From an uncultured Clostridia bacterium (lineage in GTDB: Bacteria; Bacillota; Clostridia; TANB77; CAG-508): 10,203 nt of DNA. The position numbers and the translations under genes are program-made. Positions 5,802 through 10,203 of the stretch are shown piece by piece (position 1 is the stretch's first letter; each line of letters starts with the position of its first letter). The stretch spans positions 1 to 10,203 of the forward strand of contig CAKPQY010000012.1 of assembly GCA_934179885.1 (NCBI GenBank). Direction: 5' to 3'. The notes below the pieces were generated by a model. The model ran no database searches and was not told the DNA's origin. It worked only from the letters and a program-made list of their open reading frames with translations.

Positions 5802-7502
5802 TCATTTTTCAGCATTCAGCCTTTCATATATAACAAAATTATCATCTGAATATAATTCTTTATAATTTTTATCCTCTGTTTTTGTTATTATCATATTTGT
5901 TTTTGATTTTTTAGAAATTATCACATGCGTTATATCATATTTTTCAAAAGTGTCTTCATAGAATTTAGATATTCCTGATGTATTTATAAAATCACTAAAT
6001 ATGTCTTCTTCTTTATTTCCACTAAATTCTGGTGCATATAAATCAGCTCTTGAATCAATAAATACAGGTATTCCTCTAAATAACATATAACTTCCATAAT
6101 TATATTCATTATAAAATCTTGCATTTTCTAAATCTATATTTTCTAATATATAATCACATGCAGCAACTGGATATGAATTGCTATTTACATATTCATCATC
6201 AAATTTTGGTTTTATATAATAATAGCTCCATATTGCCATTAAAACACATAATGCTATTACAACCGCAATATTTTGAAATGTTTTTTCTAATTCTTCTAAA
6301 CCATTTTTTGTATATCTTTTTATCAAATCAATAATTAGTCTTGTTAATACTACTGACCCTATTAATACTAACATTGATAATTGTCTTCTAGTAGATAACA
6401 TTAAATAACATAGTCCTGAGATCATAAATAAATCAGATAATCTTATCTTTGTTTTTGTAAAAATCAATACTGCTAAAAATATTATTACTATACACATTGC
6501 ACTTGTATTATTAATAATAGTCATTGGCAAATGTTCACTAATACTTTGAGTAGTATTACCTTGCATTGTCTTATATAAATATGTATATGGTGTGTCTCCA
6601 ATTGGTGTTAGTAATCCTGTAAACGCACATATAATCATTATAATTATTAAAAATTTTACATTATCTTTTTTTCTAAAAATTATCTTATATGGATTTCTAT
6701 TTTCTTCTTTCCTTTTAATTTTAACTTTTGAAGTTTTAGCTTCTAAAGTATTAAGTTCAGCTTTTAGTTTCTCTAATTTCTCTGAATCGATTTTCTTTTT
6801 GTCAGCTTTTTTTATCTTACGTTTTAATATAAGAGTTTTAAACTTTTTATATATTATAAAATCTGATACTACAGCCATTAAATATTCTGCTATATATGGT
6901 AAGAATAATACAAAGAAAAATGGCCATACTGCTACATGTAAATTAGCAATTAATATTGAAATAATAATAAGTCCTATTCCATATCCTATTTTCCTATTCT
7001 CTATAAACTTTTCAATAAAGAATATTTCCCAAATAAATAATATAAATGTCACCAATTGTGCCCTTGCTGCAACATAATTTTGTAAAACATATAATGCACC
7101 TACAGTCACTATAAATGATATTGATTTGTTTTTAGTTAATTTAGAATTAACTAAAAATATTGATATTCCTAAAATAACTGATAAAATGCAAGTTAAAATA
7201 TATATACTTTGAAATCCTGAAATAGAATATGCTAAATAAGTACATAAATCATATAACCAATGTGGATATGTATAACTTAAATTTTCATGCCATGAAAAGT
7301 GGTCCATCATATCTATTCCGTTATTTTTTATAAGTTCCCCTATTTTTATTGTATAATAGGTATCATTTTGAAATGTTACTGGTGTTATACTTATGCAAAA
7401 TATTGCTATTAATATAATTGCAACTATTGTAAAATTTACATTTATATTAATTTCTTTGTTCATTGTTTTTTTTAATTTACTCTGCTCTTTTTCCTTTTCC
7501 AT
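5802..7502 (-). CDS. Polytopic membrane protein, GT-C glycosyltransferase-like
   Basis: This 566-residue protein has about ten or more membrane segments (for example residues 23-42, 98-118, 128-142, 150-165, 175-205, 283-300, 336-350, 358-370, 377-394, 411-430). The first extracytoplasmic loop carries NDTYYTIKIGELIKNNG, MDHFSW and YPHWLYDL, the layout of GT-C-fold lipid-linked-sugar transferases, with Asp47 where a catalytic acid is expected. The C-terminal soluble part (about 440-566) has RFYNEYNYGSYMLF followed by PVFIDSRADLY, a pair I associate with uncharacterised bacterial GT-C-like proteins. A lysine-rich, coiled-coil-like insert (about 219-280) separates two membrane blocks. The donor and acceptor are unknown and activity is unproven. 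The start at 7502 has AAGGG about 12 bases upstream; Met14 is an alternative. It is read from its own promoter, upstream of rluD. Confidence 0.7.
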   Translation of the reverse strand: MEKEKEQSKLKKTMNKEININVNFTIVAIILIAIFCISITPVTFQNDTYYTIKIGELIKNNGIDMMDHFSWHENLSYTYPHWLYDLCTYLAYSISGFQSIYILTCILSVILGISIFLVNSKLTKNKSISFIVTVGALYVLQNYVAARAQLVTFILFIWEIFFIEKFIENRKIGYGIGLIIISILIANLHVAVWPFFFVLFLPYIAEYLMAVVSDFIIYKKFKTLILKRKIKKADKKKIDSEKLEKLKAELNTLEAKTSKVKIKRKEENRNPYKIIFRKKDNVKFLIIIMIICAFTGLLTPIGDTPYTYLYKTMQGNTTQSISEHLPMTIINNTSAMCIVIIFLAVLIFTKTKIRLSDLFMISGLCYLMLSTRRQLSMLVLIGSVVLTRLIIDLIKRYTKNGLEELEKTFQNIAVVIALCVLMAIWSYYYIKPKFDDEYVNSNSYPVAACDYILENIDLENARFYNEYNYGSYMLFRGIPVFIDSRADLYAPEFSGNKEEDIFSDFINTSGISKFYEDTFEKYDITHVIISKKSKTNMIITKTEDKNYKELYSDDNFVIYERLNAEK

Positions 7503-7536
7503 AAAAAATTTTTCCCTTCGCTTTTAATTTTATAAA

Positions 7537-7545
7537 ATTATACCA
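7537..7545 (-). promoter_or_regulatory. Extended -10 promoter for the membrane-protein gene
   Basis: The minus strand reads TGGTATAAT, a perfect TATAAT preceded by the TGn extension, about 35 bases upstream of the start codon at 7502. No good -35 box lies at 17-base spacing (the nearest TTGAGT is 22 bases away), which is tolerable for an extended -10 promoter. AT-richness raises the chance rate, but the TG extension supports it. Confidence 0.5.
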
Positions 7546-7685
7546 AATAAAATAAAAAAAAGCTACTCAATTTTTAAAATTATGTAGGGTTAAAAATTAA
7601 AATATTAAAATTTACAATTTTTAAATAATCCGTTAAAATTTGATAATATATAAATAATTACAAAAAACAGCATAGTTTTAAAAAA

Positions 7686-7710
7686 TGAAGTGAACCCAAA
7701 TTATTAGACA
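7686..7710 (+). repeat. Left terminal inverted repeat of the IS150-like element
   Basis: Reads TGAAGTGAACCCAAA and then TTATTAGACA. Compared with the right end, mismatches fall at positions 3, 5, 16, 17 and 21 of 25. It ends 29 bases before the orfA start codon. Confidence 0.85.
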
Positions 7711-7739
7711 AAAAAAATTTAATAAGGAGGGGGCATTTT

Positions 7740-8249
7740 ATGTCAAAATATTCAAATGAATTTAAACTAGAAGTAGTGCAATATTATCTAAAAAATGGAG
7801 GATATGGAACAACTGCAGATAAATTTGGAATACCAGCTTTTGATACAGTGAGAAAATGGGTAAAAAAATATGAAGAACATGGAGAAAAAGGATTAATCAA
7901 GAATATAAAAACATCATATAGTGGAGAATTTAAACAAAAAGTGGTAGAATATATGCATACAAACCATTTATCATGTCAAGAAACAACAATTCATTTTAAT
8001 TTAGGTTGTACAAATATTGTTAGTAAATGGGAGCGTATATATTATGAGAAAGGACCACAGGCACTTTATGAGAAGCAATGTGGTAGAAATAAGAATATGA
8101 GTTCTAAACCAAGAAAGAAGAAATTATCTAAAGAAGTAGAAGAAGATTTAATAGCAGAAAATCAGAGACTTAGAATGGAGAATGCATACTTAAAAAAATT
8201 GCAAGCCTTAGTTCAGGAAAGAACAAAGCCAAAACAATCGAAAAAGTAA
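7740..8249 (+). CDS. IS3-family OrfA (IS150-type DNA-binding subunit)
   Basis: This 169-residue transposon protein has two helix-turn-helix units (residues about 5-53, SNEFKLEVVQYYLKNG...TVRKWVKKYEEHG; and about 60-110, SGEFKQKVVEYMHTNH...IVSKWERIYYEKG). A basic linker (RKKKLSKE) and a C-terminal leucine-zipper helix follow (about 133-158, LIAENQRLRMENAYLKKLQAL). In this family OrfA binds the terminal repeats and, by -1 frameshifting, becomes the N-terminus of the transposase; alone it usually inhibits. The length is normal (IS150 OrfA about 173). AAGGAGGGGG (7724-7733) is a strong ribosome binding site before the ATG. The 3' end has AAAAAG just before the stop, in the position of the usual slippage site, but preceded by G rather than A. 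Confidence 0.9.
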   Translation: MSKYSNEFKLEVVQYYLKNGGYGTTADKFGIPAFDTVRKWVKKYEEHGEKGLIKNIKTSYSGEFKQKVVEYMHTNHLSCQETTIHFNLGCTNIVSKWERIYYEKGPQALYEKQCGRNKNMSSKPRKKKLSKEVEEDLIAENQRLRMENAYLKKLQALVQERTKPKQSKK

Positions 8250-8353
8250 TTGTAATAGATGAATATATAGATTATTATAATAATAAAAGGATAAAGGGCA
8301 AATTAAAAGGAATGAGCCACGTACAATACAGAGTTCATTCCCAAGCTGCCTAG
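8246..8353 (+). pseudogene. IS3-family OrfB (transposase), C-terminal remnant
   Basis: In the -1 frame relative to orfA, this stretch encodes 35 residues including IDEYIDYYNNKRIKGKLKG and HVQYR, the characteristic C-terminus of IS150-type OrfB transposases, ending in TAG at 8351-8353. The integrase core with the DDE residues is missing. The junction lies near 8246-8258, where GTAAT occurs twice (8246-8250 and 8252-8256). The deletion kept the -1 frame open, so a frameshift product would be OrfA plus this tail. Confidence 0.85.
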
Positions 8354-8368
8354 TACCTAAACAAAAAA

Positions 8369-8393
8369 TGTCCAATTTTTTGGGTTCAGTACA
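8369..8393 (-). repeat. Right terminal inverted repeat of the IS150-like element
   Basis: On the minus strand it reads TGTACTGAACCCAAA and then AAATTGGACA, the classical IS150-group end, more canonical than the left repeat. It begins 16 bases after the orfB remnant stop codon. Confidence 0.87.
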
Positions 8394-8395
8394 GA

Positions 8396-8554
8396 ACTGT
8401 TAGAGAAGATGCCTTTATGCCACAGGTACATCTTTCTATTAAAGTAACTAAAGGTCAGAAAGTCCGTATTTTCTTTGACATTAGCAGTGTTTCTCATAAT
8501 CCGAATGGAAACTATCGTGTTGGTGAAGTAAATTATTCACACGAGATTTACTAA
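8396..8554 (+). pseudogene. 5'-truncated gene fragment of unknown family
   Basis: Directly after the element's right end, an open frame of 52 codons encodes TVREDAFMPQVHLSIKVTKG, QKVRIFFDISSVSHNPNG and NYRVGEVNYSHEIY, then TAA at 8552-8554. Codon choice (CGT, GTC, CCG, CAG, GGT) and base content are clearly less AT-rich than neighbouring genes, which argues for real, transferred coding sequence. There is no good ribosome binding site before the only Met (8417) and no matching 5' half to the left of the element. It looks like the C-terminal remnant of a gene cut by IS-related rearrangement. I do not recognise the family; the text suggests a beta-strand-rich end. Confidence 0.5.
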
Positions 8555-8618
8555 TACTATGTTTTGCTTTTCGATATTGTAACTTGTATTAATTAATCAA
8601 ACTCATCTTATATCCCTG

Positions 8619-8641
8619 AAAAAGCTCCCTTTTGTGGAGCT
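8619..8641 (-). terminator. Intrinsic terminator of the sigma/anti-sigma operon
   Basis: On the minus strand, AGCTCC pairs with GGAGCT around ACAAAAG (stem 8623-8628 and 8636-8641), followed by a TTTTTC tract (8618-8623). It lies 30 bases beyond the anti-sigma stop codon. On the plus strand the hairpin is followed only by CTTT, so it mainly ends minus-strand transcription. Confidence 0.75.
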
Positions 8642-8670
8642 CTTTAAAGTTATAAAATTATTTTTTGAAA

Positions 8671-9807
8671 CTAGTTATTAAAATATTCTGATTGCTCTCC
8701 TCCTATGATTTCTCCAGTTGTAGCATCAATATAATATTTCTTATTATATAATTTTTTTACTGTTTCTATTTCTGCATCTTTTGGTTTCGTTTCTTTATTG
8801 TGTTTTACATCAACAACCCAAACATTTCTTGTAATATCGTCTGTTTTAATTTCGCCATTCTCATTTGTTATATTATTTTCTAAGCAATAAATAAATATAT
8901 TCATTTTTTCAATTGATAAATCTGCAGAAGTATCTGATATTTCCAAACTACTAAATTCTTTTTCTTTATTTGTAGCAATTTCAATAGCTTCTTCTTTAGT
9001 AATTATAATTGGGTTATTTTCAAAATTATTGTTATCTATAAGTGTAATAGAAGATATAACAATGTTATTGTTACATATAGAAAAACAAATTGTAGATATA
9101 TTGGATTTATCATAATTTCCATTATACATTTTACCAAAACTTACTTCCCATAAACTATTAATATGTTCTCCAAATACCATATTCACTTTTTTAGTACTTA
9201 CTATTTCATATTTGTTTTCATTATCAAATAATCCTAATTTATTATATATTTCTTTAGCAATTTCATTTACTTGTGCTTCTGATATTTCATCACATTTTAT
9301 ATCTTTATCATTAATAGAACTATCTCCAAAATACTCTAGTTTTCCTGTTTCAGCATTTATATTTATTAATATATTATTAGATCGCAAAATATAATGACCT
9401 GAATATTCAGCATTATACTTTCTTTTTAAATCAACATTTGATATTTGTATGTTTTTATAATCTAATTTATTTATTACCTCATTTGCTATTTTTATAGCGT
9501 CTTCTTCTGATATATAATTTTCTTTTTCTTCTTTTGATATTTCTTTTTCTACATTTGCATTTTCTTCTTCTTGATTTACTACAACAGGTTTTTTCCAAAC
9601 CTTTTCATATACTATATAACTTGTTGCATAAACTCCAGTACACACCATGACTAAACAAGATGTTGTTGTTGCTAGTTTTAATAATAAGTTACTTTTTCTT
9701 TTATTTTTGCTATTGTAAAATGCATTTTTTATAGCATAATCATAACTTAATGGTCTCTCAACCTCTTTTTTTAGAGCTCTTTTTATTTTATTTTCAAAAT
9801 CATTCAT
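8671..9807 (-). CDS. Anti-sigma factor-like membrane protein with PepSY-like repeats
   Basis: From the chosen start this is a 378-residue single-pass membrane protein. It has a short cytoplasmic N-terminal domain (1-40, MNDFENKIKRALKKEVERP...), one transmembrane helix (about 41-66), a Lys/Glu-rich stalk, then three repeated extracytoplasmic units, each starting with a helix like SEEDAIKIANEVINKL (about 100, 176 and 270). The units resemble PepSY-type domains, and the last ends YYIDATTGEIIGGE. I infer that it holds the adjacent ECF sigma factor inactive and senses an envelope signal; it has no zinc-binding HX3CX2C motif. ATG at 9822 and 9813 are also in frame, but GGAGG (9816-9820) lies eight bases before the ATG at 9807, which overlaps the sigma stop as in coupled pairs. 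Confidence 0.8.
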   Translation of the reverse strand: MNDFENKIKRALKKEVERPLSYDYAIKNAFYNSKNKRKSNLLLKLATTTSCLVMVCTGVYATSYIVYEKVWKKPVVVNQEEENANVEKEISKEEKENYISEEDAIKIANEVINKLDYKNIQISNVDLKRKYNAEYSGHYILRSNNILININAETGKLEYFGDSSINDKDIKCDEISEAQVNEIAKEIYNKLGLFDNENKYEIVSTKKVNMVFGEHINSLWEVSFGKMYNGNYDKSNISTICFSICNNNIVISSITLIDNNNFENNPIIITKEEAIEIATNKEKEFSSLEISDTSADLSIEKMNIFIYCLENNITNENGEIKTDDITRNVWVVDVKHNKETKPKDAEIETVKKLYNKKYYIDATTGEIIGGEQSEYFNN

Positions 9808-10203
9808 ACTCATTTCCTCCATAATTCTTTTTTAATTTTTGTCTTGCCCTATAAAGATGAGTATTAATAGTATTTGCATTCATTTTTAATATACTTTTAA
9901 TTTCTTTTACAGAATAATCTTCCATATAATAAAGAATAATAATTAGTCTTTCTTCATAATTTAATATTTTTATGATATCATAAAAATTTAATTTGTTTTC
10001 TACATCAATTATATTATTGGATTTTAATGTTTCAACATTATATTCATCTATTGAAATATCAGTTTTATATTTTCTTCTATAAATTCTATTACACTTATTA
10101 ATAAGTATTTTTATAACCCATTTTTTAAATTTGTTTGGATCATTTAATTTTTTTATTGATTTATATTTTTCAATCATAGTTTCTTGTATGGCATCTTCTA
10201 TAT
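9800..10203 (-). CDS. ECF-type RNA polymerase sigma factor, 5' end beyond window
   Basis: The visible 134 codons start in sigma region 2 (EDAIQETMIEKYKSI, then FKKWVIKILINKCNRIYRRK) and include region 4 (LNYEERLIIILYYMEDYSVKEIKSIL ... NTHLYRARQKLKKNYGG), the helix-turn-helix that reads the -35 element. The frame stays open through the window edge at 10203. The Met at 10177 lies inside region 2 and is not the start. The gene is short and lacks regions 1 and 3, as ECF factors do. It ends with TGA at 9800-9802, overlapping the anti-sigma start by eight bases, the usual coupled arrangement. It is expected to direct transcription of its own operon and an envelope-stress regulon; its promoter is outside the window. 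Confidence 0.92.
   Translation of the reverse strand, partial: IEDAIQETMIEKYKSIKKLNDPNKFKKWVIKILINKCNRIYRRKYKTDISIDEYNVETLKSNNIIDVENKLNFYDIIKILNYEERLIIILYYMEDYSVKEIKSILKMNANTINTHLYRARQKLKKNYGGNEYE

Larger units (their letters stand above)
7686..8393 (+). mobile_element. IS3/IS150-group element with internal deletion
   Basis: This 708-bp element is bounded by 25-base imperfect terminal inverted repeats (20 of 25 match) that begin TG and read TGAACCCAAA internally, as in IS150-group IS3 elements. It carries complete orfA and only the last 35 codons of orfB, so roughly 700 bp of the catalytic gene is missing (full elements are about 1.4 kb). The DDE catalytic domain is absent, so it cannot move by itself, but the intact ends might be used by a full-length relative elsewhere. 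The flanking trinucleotides are AAA (7683-7685) and GAA (8394-8396), so no target duplication survives. Confidence 0.88.

Noticed and set aside
6592..7077. 161-codon plus-strand frame opposite the membrane-protein gene
   Set aside because: It is an antisense shadow of a clear polytopic protein; the hydrophobic text mirrors AT-rich transmembrane codons, and there is no ribosome binding site or family resemblance.
7546..7685. Promoter for orfA or a small RNA in the AT-rich spacer
   Set aside because: Many TATAAT-like strings occur by composition, but none has a convincing -35 partner or hairpin; nothing else supportable is seen there.
8555..8618. Possible continuation of coding sequence after the orphan fragment
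   Set aside because: The frame stops at 8554 and other frames are short, with no recognisable motif.

Overview
The window looks like a chromosomal segment of a very AT-rich, anaerobic low-GC Firmicute, most likely a clostridial relative. The reasons are the strongly A/T-biased codons, the AAGGAG-type ribosome binding sites, a pyruvate formate-lyase/activase pair, and the family assignments of the housekeeping genes. The species cannot be named from the sequence alone.

Layout. Positions 1-2173 (+) hold the 3' half of pflB (formate acetyltransferase, with its Cys-Cys and glycyl-radical sites) and complete pflA (its radical-SAM activase). A 281-bp foldback element (1150-1430) fills the gap between them exactly, from the base after the pflB stop to the base before the pflA ribosome binding site. 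A perfect 13-bp hairpin with T-runs on both sides (2151-2181) contains the pflA stop codon and can end transcription from both directions. Positions 2224-7502 (-) hold, in transcription order, a polytopic GT-C-like membrane protein, rluD-type and rluB-type pseudouridine synthases, a three-S1-domain RNA-binding protein, and a winged-helix protein resembling replication-relaxation proteins. Positions 7686-8393 hold an internally deleted IS3/IS150-group element: both ends and orfA are intact, but only the last 35 codons of orfB remain. Next to its right end is a 5'-truncated foreign-looking gene fragment (to 8554). Positions 8671-10203 (-) hold an anti-sigma factor with PepSY-like repeats and the ECF sigma factor that precedes it, cut by the window edge.

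How the parts work together. PflA installs the glycyl radical on PflB for anaerobic pyruvate cleavage to acetyl-CoA and formate. The pseudouridine synthases and S1 protein form a ribosome/RNA-maintenance cluster. The sigma/anti-sigma pair is a translationally coupled envelope-signalling module.

The most interesting structure is a family of small REP-like hairpins. Two inverted copies form the ends of the pflB-pflA foldback element, and a third sits at 2193-2223. All three share a loop core, GGGGACGG-TCT, but the stems differ completely in sequence between the two loci while staying fully base-paired. Both loci touch a stop codon with no gap. No REP-type transposase is visible here. I see no CRISPR array, rRNA, tRNA or convincing new multi-gene defence system.
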